Below, one piece after another: positions 52,589 to 62,760 of a stretch of 64,000 bases of DNA (positions are counted from its first letter, which is position 1; each line of letters begins with the position of its first letter). The position numbers and the translations under genes are program-made. A model generated the notes under the pieces. That model did no database searches. It was given only the letters and a program-made list of their open reading frames with translations, and had not been told where the DNA came from. The stretch comes from Rhynchopus sp. YZ270_cl-10 (taxonomy: Eukaryota > Euglenozoa > Diplonemea > Diplonemida > Diplonemidae), in NCBI GenBank assembly GCA_964035575.1, contig OZ037846.1, forward strand, positions 833,501 through 897,500, in the 5' to 3' direction.

Positions 52589-53518
52589 GCTCTTTGCCTA
52601 TGACGCACATGATAATGGATGAGGGGAGGATTCAAAAGGAAAAAGCGTAAAGACAGATCTAACGTTGTTTTTAAATATGTTTAGTTTCCAATCACACTTC
52701 GTGTGTGCAAAAAAAAAAAGCATAACGAAAGTATAGTGGACACTAATACAGCCAAGTTTTCAAAAAAAAAAAAACAATCGAAGTGAAGGAAAGATGGTGT
52801 ACCATTTTTTTGTTAGTTTTTTGAGAGGAAAAAATTATAACGGAGTTATTTTTCAGTAATGACGTTTCCAGATTTCCAGGGGGGGAAGGTTTTTTTTGGT
52901 GAGAAAAGCGTTGGGTGAGAAATGAAAGTTAGGTGAGAAAGCGTTGTAGCACATAGAGTATAATGGCGTTCTTTCCCCCCATAGCCACGCAGCTAGAGAG
53001 GGCTGTGTACAAAAGGGGGGGTTTTTTTGGGGGTGACTGTTGTGCAGAATTAATGCAATAATATGCTTTGTGTTCCCTTTTGGGAGGTCAATTCAAAAAA
53101 ATAAAAAAATGTTGTTTGCAAAAAGCGACTATTTTATGCATTTGCTATAGGTGCTGGCCATACTATGATTGGTGGAAAAATAGTGGCGGGTGATTGATTC
53201 CCTTTGTTTTCATATTTAGGGGGTGCCCTCACGTACGTTAAAAAAAATGTGATGTGTGATGGCGTTATTGTTGCTTACCTCCCCCATCAGGTGGGGGAGG
53301 GGAGTGTTCAGATCCGTTCCTATTCGTCTTAATCTTTATTTATTTATTGTCTTTTTTCCTTTACATTCTCCCCAGCAAAACACCCCCTGAGGGTGTTACC
53401 ATACTCAACCCGCAAAACTGATTATTGCAACAAAACAACGACCCCTTTTTACACCCTATCTCCTCTCCCCTTTCTGGACCCAATTTTATGTGTTTCAACT
53501 CACCCACAGAGGGGACCC
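52589..53518. other. Intergenic, nothing specific
   Basis: Contains a partial repeat end (52732-52775), T and A tracts, and the pyrimidine tract and AG (53508-53509) of the next gene. Confidence 0.5.
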
Positions 53519-56068
53519 ATGGAAGTGTCGAATGTGCAGGTGTTGTTAGTGTTGTTCGTGGTGTTGTGTGGTAGTGGGGGTGGTGGTGGTGGTGTGTCAG
53601 CACAGCCCTGCTGGATGGGTGTGCAGGCAGTGTCCTGCTCAGGAGGTGACTGCTGCGACCCGCGCCTCACGCTCTACTGCAGCAACGGGCGGCGCTGCTG
53701 CGGCTGTGGCCAGCCGCTATGTACATGTGATGCGCCCATGCCCGCAACACCAGCGCCACCCACCCCTTCGCCACCAACACCGGCCCCGCCTACTCCAGCG
53801 CCACCGACGCTGCCGCCGTCTACTCCAGCGCCGCCGACACCGGCACCCCCAACGCCAGCACCACCCACCCCTTCGCCACCGACACCTGTACCCCCAACAC
53901 CGGCGCCACCGACTCCGGCACCAGAGACCCCAGCGCCAGACACGCCAGCGCCACAAACACCAGCCCCGCCCACACCAGCGCCTGCGACAGTGGCACCACA
54001 GACGCCAGCGCCACTGACGCCGGTTCCAGAAACGCCAGCGCCGCCGACGCCGTCGCCACAAACGCCAGTGCCTCTGACGCCAGCACCACCGACGTTAGTG
54101 CCACCCACACCGGCACCACCAACACCAGTGCCACCGACGCCAGCTCCGGAGACGCCAGCGCCACCGACACCGTCGCCTGTGGTGTTTGTGCCACCAACAC
54201 CAGCGCCACAGACGCCCGCACCACGAACGCCAGTGCCTGTGACACCGGCACCACCGACGCTAGCACCACCGACACTGACACCGCAGACATCGGCACCTGC
54301 GACCCTACCACCACCCACACCACCTGCCACACCCGCACCTGTGCCCCCAACCCCAGCACCTCCGACCCTGGCACCTGCCACACTCCCACCACCACCACCA
54401 CCAGCACCCCCTGCGACCGCCTCGCCCACCACCCCCTTCGCCACCTCCGCACCCTTGGGCCTACCCCCCGACGCCAAGGACACCCTCGACACTGCCGGCA
54501 CCGCTGCCGGCGCTGCGGGCATGACCTCCCTGCTGTCGGGGTCTGCTGCTGCTGCAGGCTCTGTGGGTCAGCTGGTTCTGCTGAAAGACTTTGGGTGCAG
54601 GATGGAAGACGTGGATGTGGGGGGGGCCTCCTTGGACTGGGAGTTCCACCCTACACAGACCGCCTTTGGCACAAGCCGCGCCCGCTACATGCTTGCCGCC
54701 GCTGTTGTCAACCCCCTTCTTGTTCTTGGCGTCTTCCTCACTCTCAGCGGCGTTGCCACCTTGCTTGCACACCTCACTTCCACCCCCTTACCGCGCGCTA
54801 TGGGGCAGACCAAGACCCCTGGTCTGGTCTACATCCCGTTTGTCTTTCTCCTCCAGGGCACATCCCTTGTTAGCGCACAGCTCACCTTCAACACCCTCAA
54901 CACCGGTCTTGACGCAGGCATCTTGGGCGCGGGAGTGCTCCTCTGCTGCCTCTGTGCACCTGGCATGGTCTATTGGAAAGTGGTGCGTCGCGTCGCTACA
55001 CATGCTATAGCTTTACCTGACCCACGTCTTTTCAACAATCATGGACATACAGTGTCAACGCTAGGTGGATGGCAGCGGCGGCTTTATGTATTTTCCTTTG
55101 GGGATACGATATGGGTTTCGAACTTAGGGACGGAAGGGCGTAGGAACTACTTTGCGGAAAGGCATGGGGTTGTGTTTGAGTCGTTGCGACCTGGGTGTAG
55201 TTGGTGGGTTTTGGTCGATGTTGCGACCATTCTTGGTCTTAGTTTGTTTAGTGCGTGGCCGCCACAGGGCCCTGCTACCTGCAATATCCGAAATTTTTGC
55301 ATCGCCGCGCTTCTTCTCGCCAACCTCCTTCTCCTTCTTTTCATTAAACCGTACTCCGCAATGGTAGATCACATCGTCGCAGTACTTCTCTCTGCAATGA
55401 TGACTGTCGCTGTTCTTTTTATGTCCATAGCAATTGCACTGTCCCAACCGAACGCCCCGTCACCATGGATGCTCTCTACTGCACACTACTTATTGGTCAT
55501 ATCAGCGTTTTTATTGCTCATCAAATGTGTCTGGGATTTGGTATCCTATGGGTTTGATATGTGGACTGCAAGGCGTTCGGGGTTGAGGGCACAGCTTCGA
55601 AATGAACACAACACCGTTCTCCTCTCCGAAACAACCTGGGAGGAAGGGGACGAAGCGCTGCCTTCTCCCCTTTTTCACCCTCCACCTCCCGCAGATACAC
55701 CATCAGATCATCTTTCGAAATCCACCATTTTGCATACCCAATCCGCATGTTACACCCTCGAAGCAAATTCGCCAAAAATCAATAAAGTGGATGCCATGCG
55801 AGGAAGAGGTGCAGGGGTCCTAAAATTGAGCACCTCCCACCGAGAAGGGGGTGGCTTGCGATATGAGGAGCTGACTGCGATGGGTTGGGGGGAGGAGCGA
55901 GGCTATGGGGGGTCTAGTAAGGCTGCTCTAGGAGGGGAAGGTGTGGGGGACGTGGATGGGGAAAAAGAAGGTGCATGGGGGGAAGACTGCTCGCAATGGA
56001 GTAGGAGTATGGTGTCGAGGCAGGCGAATTTTGAGCGATCGTGGCAGTCAGAGTACGCTGTGATTTAG
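53519..56068 (+). CDS. Pro/Thr-rich stalk with seven-span membrane domain
   Basis: 849 residues from the ATG at 53519, 10 bases after a CACCCACAG acceptor and directly before a signal peptide ([20 protein letters not shown], cleavage near 28). An earlier in-frame codon exists at 53393, but it gives no signal peptide. A short Cys-rich head (31-69; [21 protein letters not shown]) is followed by a P/T/A repeat stalk (about 72-300; PPTPAPPTP) and a spacer. Seven hydrophobic spans follow, near 390-415, 435-455, 467-487, 561-580, 593-610, 615-642 and 655-676. The cytosolic tail is long and Gly/Glu-rich. The seven spans with a stalk suggest a surface receptor or sensor, but I see no GPCR signature. 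The stalk is like that of the protein at 1-4347. Confidence 0.85.
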   Translation: MEVSNVQVLLVLFVVLCGSGGGGGGVSAQPCWMGVQAVSCSGGDCCDPRLTLYCSNGRRCCGCGQPLCTCDAPMPATPAPPTPSPPTPAPPTPAPPTLPPSTPAPPTPAPPTPAPPTPSPPTPVPPTPAPPTPAPETPAPDTPAPQTPAPPTPAPATVAPQTPAPLTPVPETPAPPTPSPQTPVPLTPAPPTLVPPTPAPPTPVPPTPAPETPAPPTPSPVVFVPPTPAPQTPAPRTPVPVTPAPPTLAPPTLTPQTSAPATLPPPTPPATPAPVPPTPAPPTLAPATLPPPPPPAPPATASPTTPFATSAPLGLPPDAKDTLDTAGTAAGAAGMTSLLSGSAAAAGSVGQLVLLKDFGCRMEDVDVGGASLDWEFHPTQTAFGTSRARYMLAAAVVNPLLVLGVFLTLSGVATLLAHLTSTPLPRAMGQTKTPGLVYIPFVFLLQGTSLVSAQLTFNTLNTGLDAGILGAGVLLCCLCAPGMVYWKVVRRVATHAIALPDPRLFNNHGHTVSTLGGWQRRLYVFSFGDTIWVSNLGTEGRRNYFAERHGVVFESLRPGCSWWVLVDVATILGLSLFSAWPPQGPATCNIRNFCIAALLLANLLLLLFIKPYSAMVDHIVAVLLSAMMTVAVLFMSIAIALSQPNAPSPWMLSTAHYLLVISAFLLLIKCVWDLVSYGFDMWTARRSGLRAQLRNEHNTVLLSETTWEEGDEALPSPLFHPPPPADTPSDHLSKSTILHTQSACYTLEANSPKINKVDAMRGRGAGVLKLSTSHREGGGLRYEELTAMGWGEERGYGGSSKAALGGEGVGDVDGEKEGAWGEDCSQWSRSMVSRQANFERSWQSEYAVI

Positions 56069-56314
56069 AGAAGGTGGTCGGAGAGAGTGGTTGCAAGGGA
56101 GTGAACCATTGGGTGTGTTTGTTTATAGTAACACAACAAAACAATGAAATAGAAAGCATTTTTTGAACACACTTTTTTTGCGGTTCTGGGGGGGGACGAA
56201 ACCTGCAGAGCCACGCCTCACCAAAAAAAAAAAACAGGTCGAGGTGCTGTGTGTTTCACAATCTCTCTCCTATAGGGTTTTATCGTGTGATAAGTGTTAC
56301 GTTTTTATTTTTAC

Positions 56315-56385
56315 AACCGGTCATTGTACCAAAGGTACGCTGTTCATGAGAGGGCTTTGTATTTCAACTCTACCTTTTTTTGGTT
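56315..56385 (+). repeat. GAGAGGGCTTTGTATTTCAA module
   Basis: CCGGTCATTGTACCAAAGGT, ACGCTGTTCATGAGAGGGCT, TTGTATTTCAACTCTACC. Confidence 0.75.
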
Positions 56386-56898
56386 GCATCTTTGAATTTG
56401 TTGTGCAAGATAGAAGTACTCCCCCCCGCAATTTTGATATACGGTGACTAAGCGCGAGAGGCTTAGGGTCATCTTATAAACTTTTTTTTTTTTATTTTCG
56501 CTGCGCTTTTACATTTTTATCAGATTCTATCACTCAAAAAACCCCCCCTTTCTCATACAATAGACTCATCATACCATCCAGCGACACTTGCCTTGAGCGA
56601 CACCCTGTGGTTTTCTTTAGGGAATGTTGCTGTTTCTTGGTGTTGTTGTTCTCTTTCAAGATGTAGGTAGCACATTCATCTTACAAGTTTCCTTTTTCTT
56701 TTCTCTTTTTGGAAACATTTTTTCCCACACTACCTCTCTTTTCCTTTCGGTGCATTAATGTTATCTGTGATTGTTGCTTTGTTCTTTACGTTCTTACGAT
56801 CTGTTTCTTTTAAATTAATACGCGATCTGAATATTATCTCAGTGATGTGTGCATGTTTTCCCTTCCAGCAGAAAGCAAAATCACAATTTGTGGATACA

Positions 56899-57098
56899 CA
56901 CGATGGAGTCCGCCCGGTTTGGAGTCAGTCAAAAACCGGACTCACCCCCTGAGTCCGGTTTTACGGGCACAAAGCAAACATAACAAAAAACTTCATAAAA
57001 AACCCATTCACACCCCCTGAGTCCGACAGCGGACCCAAGGGGGTCCGACTAGGAGTCTACCCCGTAGGGTCCGCTTTTTTCGGGTGGACTCCATCGTG
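56899..57098. mobile_element. MITE (CACGATGGAGTCCG ends), CA-flanked
   Basis: CACGATGGAGTCCGCCCGG and its mirror CGGGTGGACTCCATCGTG. CA lies outside both ends (56897-56898, 57099-57100). The inside shares CCCCTGAGTCCGACAG and GGGGTCCG with the 22622-22792 element. Confidence 0.8.
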
Positions 57099-57215
57099 CA
57101 CAAAATAAAAAGGAAAAAGAAGGGAAAAGAAACATCGCATACGCGCATACGCAACAAACAAAACAGTCAAACAGATGGTGGAGCACATCCTCGGGTGATG
57201 CACCACGTTTATATA

Positions 57216-57444
57216 CACGACGGTGAAGTATAGTACATTACAAGTGAAGTTACATGTAACGTTACAAGTGAAAAACCGTTACAAGTGAGTTACAAGTGAG
57301 TTACAAGTGGGATACATGAATTACAGGCAAAATCAGGTTGTAACTGGTGGGTTACAAGTGAGTTACAAGTGAGTTACATGTAACAAAAGTTACATGTAAC
57401 TCACTTGTAACTCCACTTGTAACACCCGTTACTTCACCGTCGTG
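57216..57444. mobile_element. 229-bp MITE, TA-flanked, identical to 31526-31754
   Basis: Same length and, by eye, the same bases as the first copy; TA outside both ends (57214-57215, 57445-57446). Confidence 0.88.
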
Positions 57445-57552
57445 TAACCAAATTCCCCCCCCCCCCCCCCCCTTCCCTTTTGAAAAAAAAGGGAAAAATG
57501 ATTGTGTAGATCACCTAAGTGTGACGTCTGGACAGCGCGGGCCCAAAGGGTA

Positions 57553-57632
57553 AGAAAGACAGTTCAGACCCAGACCTTTTGGTTCTGAACTCTGTCTTTT
57601 CCGAACCCCTTTAGGCCTGAACTGTCTTTAGT
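57553..57632. repeat. Foldback AAAGACAGTTCAGACC / GGCCTGAACTGTCTTT
   Basis: The arms flank a second inner pair (CAGACCTTTTGGTTCTGAAC), so two hairpins are nested. Non-coding. Confidence 0.65.
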
Positions 57633-57934
57633 ACAAAAAGTTAGGTCAGCACAGTCCCTTTTTCCCCTTTTTCCAAAAAAAGAGAGAAACATTACAAAAT
57701 GAAATTCTGAATTTTACAAATCGAATCACATCTGAATAATCCCATCCCCTCCCATCCACCCATCTTTGACATAGATGCTGTGCACGAGAGGCACATTCAT
57801 CTTTCGAGTTTTCTTCTTCTTCTTCTTTTTGACAGAAATGAACCTCATTAGGTGAGTAAGCACGCCAGTCTCAGGTTGTTTCTGCTTTTCTTTTGTTTAA
57901 TTTTTTTTTGATACCAAAATGTAAACCTCAAAAT

Positions 57935-58040
57935 GGATGTAGGACTGCATGGTTGGGGGGGGGGGGGGACCACCTCCCCCCCCCCCGGTGCACCCAGGTA
58001 CCAAAGTACACTGTTCACGAGAGGGCTTTGCATTGGCAAT
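57935..58040 (+). repeat. GAGAGGGCTTTGTATTTCAA module, long copy
   Basis: GGATGTAGGACTGCATGGTT, an expanded G then C run, GGTGCACCCAGGTACC, GTACACTGTTCACGAGAGGG. Confidence 0.75.
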
Positions 58041-58603
58041 TTTTTTTTATATTTAAAAGGTGATTAAGTAACTCTGAGAGGCTTAGGGTTCATCTTATAA
58101 GCTGTTCTCTTTGTTGTTGTATCGTTTTCCAAGAGAGCCCTGTGAACGCAAATAAAAGAAAGAATCTCTCTCTCAGCTCTTCCCCCATCTTCTAGTCTTC
58201 CTCTCTCTTCTTCGTCTTCCCTGAAAAAAGTTTAAACAAATTTTAAATGCAAATTTATTTTAAACTTTGTGTGACATTACAGACTCCCCCTACTCCCTCT
58301 AAATTCCGACCAATATACGCACACCCTCGTAATCCCATTTTTTTTTTTTTAATTTTTTTTTTTAACTTTCATCCATGGCTGGCATCGTACGTGGGTCAGT
58401 CGGAGGTGCCTGTTTCAATATCTATTGGTGTGGCTGAAGCAGAGCAGATGATGCATACAAAGTGTGATACAGTTCCCAGTGCACGATGCAAGGCCCAAAC
58501 GGCAACGCACGGTGCAAACAACACTACCCTAAAAAAGGGAGGGGGGGCGCAAAAAAAAAGTGCGCAAGAAGTGCGAATCACCCTCCTTCAACCACCCCAT
58601 AAT

Positions 58604-58747
58604 TGGTGTGCCTGAAAGGGGGGGGCTATTTTTTGTGCTACTTTCTGCTATTTTCGGCTATTCTGGGTATCTGGATTTTTTTTGGTGCGGCGGGAGGTGC
58701 TATTTTTTGTGCTACTTTCTGCTATTTTAAGGTCGTCGGCCACACCA
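58604..58747. mobile_element. Inverted-repeat element of the TGGTGTGGCTGA family
   Basis: Left end TGGTGTGCCTGA, right end TCGGCCACACCA. Inside are two blocks of GTGCTACTTTCTGCTATTTT and a possible second left end at 58684 (TTGGTGCGG). Flanks ATAAT and ATACA do not match, so a precise duplication is not shown. Possibly two overlapping copies. Confidence 0.5.
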
Positions 58748-59164
58748 ATACATGAGGAAAATATGTCACATATTTTTCCTCTCCCTCTCCCTCCCTCTCA
58801 CTCTCTTCGTCAGCCACACCAAATAATGTTATTCTTTTCTCTTTTTCTTCTTCGAAAGCTTTGAAAAAATATATGTAGTAATAGAATATGCACCCCTCCG
58901 CCAACTTACTTCCCCCCTTTTTTAGGGAATTACTTAGGGGGGCCTATACCCGGGATTTTAGGGGCCTTTTTATTTTTTAATTTAAGTCTTTTGTGACCGT
59001 GTAATGCACTTTTTTGAGTACTCTTAAAATTGTTTGAGACAGTCCCAAAAAATTCCCCTTTATGAAGGCTGAACCGGAGTATAGGTCCCTCTAATTACCC
59101 AACTGATAGTATATTTTAAGGCGACTGAGCAACGACGAGAAAAACCACTTTCCTTTATTTATAC

Positions 59165-59320
59165 CATACAATGCAACGAGGCCGAACAAGCCTCGCTAGG
59201 GCCTGATATAGACATGGCTGAGGCGTGATGGTAAGTGTTGGTACCTGCTTCAGGCACGTTTCAGATAGATTTTCCAGACGTGTCTATTTTCAGGCGTAGT
59301 CGGCCTCGTTGCATTGTATG
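59165..59320. mobile_element. MITE with CATACAATGCAACGAGGCCGA ends
   Basis: CATACAATGCAACGAGGCCG at left, CGGCCTCGTTGCATTGTATG at right. A partial relative with the same right end is at about 46250-46470. Non-coding. Confidence 0.75.
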
Positions 59321-60847
59321 TGATACGCCTTGTCTTCCTCTCTTGTCTTCCTGTATGATAAACTCCATCTTTTCTTTCAAAGAAAAAAAGCAATAAAATA
59401 CCAAAAAACATTCCTCCCTCCCACGAGCCTTATGAAGGTTGCTGTGTGCTCTCGGGTGTCTGCAAAGGGCAGAGTGTGTGTGTTTTTTGTCATTGTTTCT
59501 GACTTCGTTAGAGATCGACGTATATTTTTGCCACTCACAATGTGTGAGTCGGGGATGTGCTTTTTTTTTGTACCGAATATCATCCTGCATTGTGGGAAAT
59601 AGTAGTCGTAGCTTGTCTTGGTTATTTTCTTGTTTAAAGAGAGAGAGTGTTGCTTGATTGGGAAGCAAAAGTTAAAAAAGATGGCCCGCGATCCTAGGCT
59701 ATTACGTGAGTGACTTTAGGGACAGTGGAGCTTGCACATGTGGCAACTGCACTATTCCAACAATTTTTCAACAGCAACAAAAAAAAAATTTTTGGTTCTC
59801 ATTCAGAGCTTGCGCAAATTTCATACCATTACCCCATAGCCCCACCTTTGTTTCTTGTTTCTTTTTTTTTTTTTTTCTTGTTTCTTGTTTTCCTTGAAAT
59901 AATTGTTTTCCTTTTGAATACTCACGAAATATGGAATCGACACTCATACTGTGTCACCACTTTTTTCCTCTTTCAATTTATTGAATTGGTGCTACGGGAC
60001 AACTGTCAAGGACATGTCAATATAGGCCCCCCTCCGGAACACCATGAATGCATACTAATATGTTATGCTGAAATACGTTTTTTTTTCTTGGGTCCCTGCG
60101 TCCAAGAGGCGTGTGCACCTGTATAGTTCTTTACCTTTATATTTGTGTTACTCCCCCTCAGGTGACGGCGAATCACACCGAGAGGCCTATGTTTGCATCT
60201 CTTCCTTTTTCAAAAGCTTCGGGAAATGATGTAAGGACAGCCATGGTTCGGATCGCGCACCCGAAAGGTAGACAATATGCTACCGAGGGCTTTTGTATTT
60301 TTTTTTCAAGTCAACTTTTTTTCCTCCCCTCCGCTCTCATCAGACACTCCAATCGGGGATCTGTGTCAGAGACGAAAATATCATTTTTCGAGAAAAAACA
60401 GCAATTTTTTTTTTTTTTTTTTTTTTTTTTTGACCCCACCGCGAGACTGTTTGCTAGGAAGGGGAGCTGGGAGAAAGCCTAGCACAATAGAGTCCAGAAG
60501 TATCACCTCAATCAGTTACCTGCCGTAAAGCGTGTAGAGGTTTACAGGGTATTAACTATAGATGCCGTCCATGAGAAGCATATTTCTCGTCTTTCGCAAA
60601 CTTCTTCTTATCTGGCCCCCAAAACTCCAAGAGGTTGGGGGTTTTTGTCCTCTTTTGTGTGCCTCAAAACGCACTGTACACATTGGTGGTATGGAGGGTG
60701 AGATGTGTATTGTGCTGTAAGGGAATCATGAAGTGGGGGAGCATGTGACAGAACCAGTATCCTGCAATATCGTATTGTATCCTGTTGTTGTTGTTGTGTG
60801 GTTTTTCCTGCCCAAAAAACACCTTGCACAAAACAGAGAAACACAAA

Positions 60848-61774
60848 ATGGAAATATGGGTGGAGAGCTTTGACGGAGAGAAGTACACAGTCGAGGTGGG
60901 TGTGGATGATACAACTGCGGACTTACGGCGGAAGGTGGCGTCTGCTACTGCGTTGTGCAAAGACAGCTTTGACATGAGCTTTGGAGGGGAGGTGCTGGCA
61001 AAAGGAGACGACACGACGCAGCTGAGTGCTGGGGACACAATTGTGCTGACGAAGATGAAGAAGACGACGTCGCTGAAGGACGATGCCATTGCAGCTCTTC
61101 GTGACTTGGGTGAGACACGGCTGACGGAAGACAGGTTCAAAGGTCTGACAGATCCCATGCTGGTTCATTTGTTTCTGCAGGCAGAAGTTGTTACTGAGCT
61201 GAGAATTCCCAATTTATTTTTGTCAAGTGGTAGGTTCGAAGAGCTTGATCTCAGTGGTGCGTCAGTTGTGACCCAACTAGGTAACAACTTCCTCTACGAC
61301 TGCACATCATTGCACACTGCTGATTTATCTGGGTGGCGCAATGTGAGACGTATTGAGTTCTCTTTTCTCTTCGGCTGCAGTGCATTGCGAAGCCTTGACT
61401 TGTCTGGGTGGCTCAATGTGACGCACATTGGGAACTTCTTCCTCCAGGGCTGCATCTCGTTGACCACACTTGACATTTCTGGGTGGAACAATGTGACACG
61501 TATTGAGTATTCTTTTCTCCGCAACTGCACATCATTGAGAACACTAGACTTGTCTGGGTGGCACAATGTGACGCACATCGGAGGCACTTTTCTCTGCAAC
61601 TGCGTTTCGTTGGCAACACTTGACTTGTCTGGGTGGACGAGCGTGATGCGTATTGAGCCAGGCTTCTTAAAAGGATGCAAAATACATAAAAGCAGCATCA
61701 ACCTCACCGGATCGAGCAATGTCATGTCGGAATATGTGCATGGCGTAAACACGTGTCCATGTGTTTGCATGTGA
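60848..61774 (+). CDS. Ubiquitin-like plus leucine-rich-repeat protein, intact
   Basis: 308 residues from the ATG at 60848, 12 bases after an AG (60835-60836). Residues 1-75 are a ubiquitin-like domain (KYTVEVGVDDTTADLRRKVA; LSAGDTIVLTK); 76-115 a linker with an LGETRLTEDRF helix. About 120-290 are seven BspA-type leucine-rich repeats of 23-24 residues with the core LDLSGWxNVTHIGxxFL; the last is cut short. The tail is Cys-containing (CPCVCM). Such proteins may be protein-recognition adaptors, but nothing in the sequence names the target. There is no signal peptide or membrane span. The paralogue at 33144-38338 was broken by the LINE, so this is the working copy in the window. Confidence 0.88.
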   Translation: MEIWVESFDGEKYTVEVGVDDTTADLRRKVASATALCKDSFDMSFGGEVLAKGDDTTQLSAGDTIVLTKMKKTTSLKDDAIAALRDLGETRLTEDRFKGLTDPMLVHLFLQAEVVTELRIPNLFLSSGRFEELDLSGASVVTQLGNNFLYDCTSLHTADLSGWRNVRRIEFSFLFGCSALRSLDLSGWLNVTHIGNFFLQGCISLTTLDISGWNNVTRIEYSFLRNCTSLRTLDLSGWHNVTHIGGTFLCNCVSLATLDLSGWTSVMRIEPGFLKGCKIHKSSINLTGSSNVMSEYVHGVNTCPCVCM

Positions 61775-61950
61775 GGCACGAACTACGGAGAAAGACCCCA
61801 TCTGATTGCTGTTGCTGAAGGGGTTTTTTGTATGAGAAGACAATACGTCTGGAAATGAAAGACGCGTTCTTCGGATGCCATGGGCCTTGCCGGTTCCCTT
61901 CCCTTTGTGTTTGAATGCAATGCAGTTTTCAAACACTGTGAGGGACAACG

Positions 61951-62175
61951 TTGCTGTCTGGGGGTTGGGAGGGTAAACACTCAGATGTGGTGACAAAGAA
62001 CGACAGTGGATGTCCGCCTCTTCGCTGTGCTGGTCCGGTGGGAAATCTCCTCCTAGATGTTGGTCGAAGCAGGTGCGGACGTGAGACTGTGCGCTATCTT
62101 GCGGGCTTGCCAGAGGTGGACGTGAACCACGGAAATTTGTTGGGCCACACTCCATTGGACCAGGGCATTATATAG
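61951..62175 (+). pseudogene. Ankyrin-repeat gene fragment
   Basis: A 74-residue frame keeps two ankyrin-like stretches (VVTKNDSGCPPLRCA; RETVRYLAGLPEVDVNHG then NLLGHTPLD). The join between them reads better in another frame (LVEAGADV), so the coding sequence is probably disrupted. It stops at 62173-62175 and is followed by repeat DNA. There is no acceptor or start context like that of the real genes. Probably a captured or decayed piece of a longer ankyrin protein. Confidence 0.55.
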
Positions 62176-62179
62176 GTTT

Positions 62180-62760
62180 CGGGGGTTTTCGCTGAAACTC
62201 GGTCAAAGCTCGGTCGAGCCCGGGCGCGCTTCGCGCGCCCGGGTCCCCACCTTAGCTCAAGTTGGGGGCCTCCGGCGGAATGTGAGAATTCCTCGGAGTT
62301 CGGCACTTCATTTATATTTGTGCCAGGCACACGTGGTACACGAATTATCAGTAACCTCAGTACATTCACAAAAGAAACGGCGGTCATGGCACCCAAGCGA
62401 AGCCACGGTACGCAACATTTCTAAAAAATGTTGACATAAATGTCACTGTCGTTGGTAATTATCGTCAGTTTCCGTAAATTTTACTTCCATATTTTGCTGA
62501 AACAAAAGTTTCTGGCGAAGCCACGGTACGCAACATTTCAAAAAAATGCGCAGAAGGGTGGCTGCAAGCTTGCGCCGCAGGCGCACGGTACGCTACTTTT
62601 TTATTTTTGTCGTGCTGCATGCTTCGTTTTCCTTCGGCGTTTGGCCAATCGGGTCGCGTTCTGGCTGTGACGGGGTCACTTTGTTCATGAGGCCATTTCT
62701 GGTCACTCTCAGAGGCTCGTGTGAGGTACCAAAGAAAACCGATTTTTTCCCCCAAGATTT
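62180..62760 (+). repeat. Dispersed block with GC palindromes
   Basis: GGGCGCGCTTCGCGCGCCC palindrome (62222-62240), two copies of GAAGCCACGGTACGCAACAT, GCGCCGCAGGCGCACGGTAC (62573), and GTCGCGTTCTGGCTGTGACG. Inverted relative of 13516-13985; its right part matches 40960-41260. Confidence 0.7.

Larger units (their letters stand above)
56069..60847. other. Intergenic, MITEs and dispersed modules
   Basis: No gene recognised. Besides the elements listed, it holds the CCCATGGG-type module (56140-56310), two GGTGACTAAGCGCGAGAGGC modules (56446, 58062), a poly-C run (57452-57471), and modules near 57774 and 60560 (CACGAGAGGCACATTCATC; CCATGAGAAGCATATTTC) that look like distant relatives of the common module. 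Confidence 0.6.

Noticed and set aside
53393-53518. Upstream ATG of the seven-span gene
   Set aside because: It lies before the acceptor AG and gives no signal peptide; the ATG at 53519 does.
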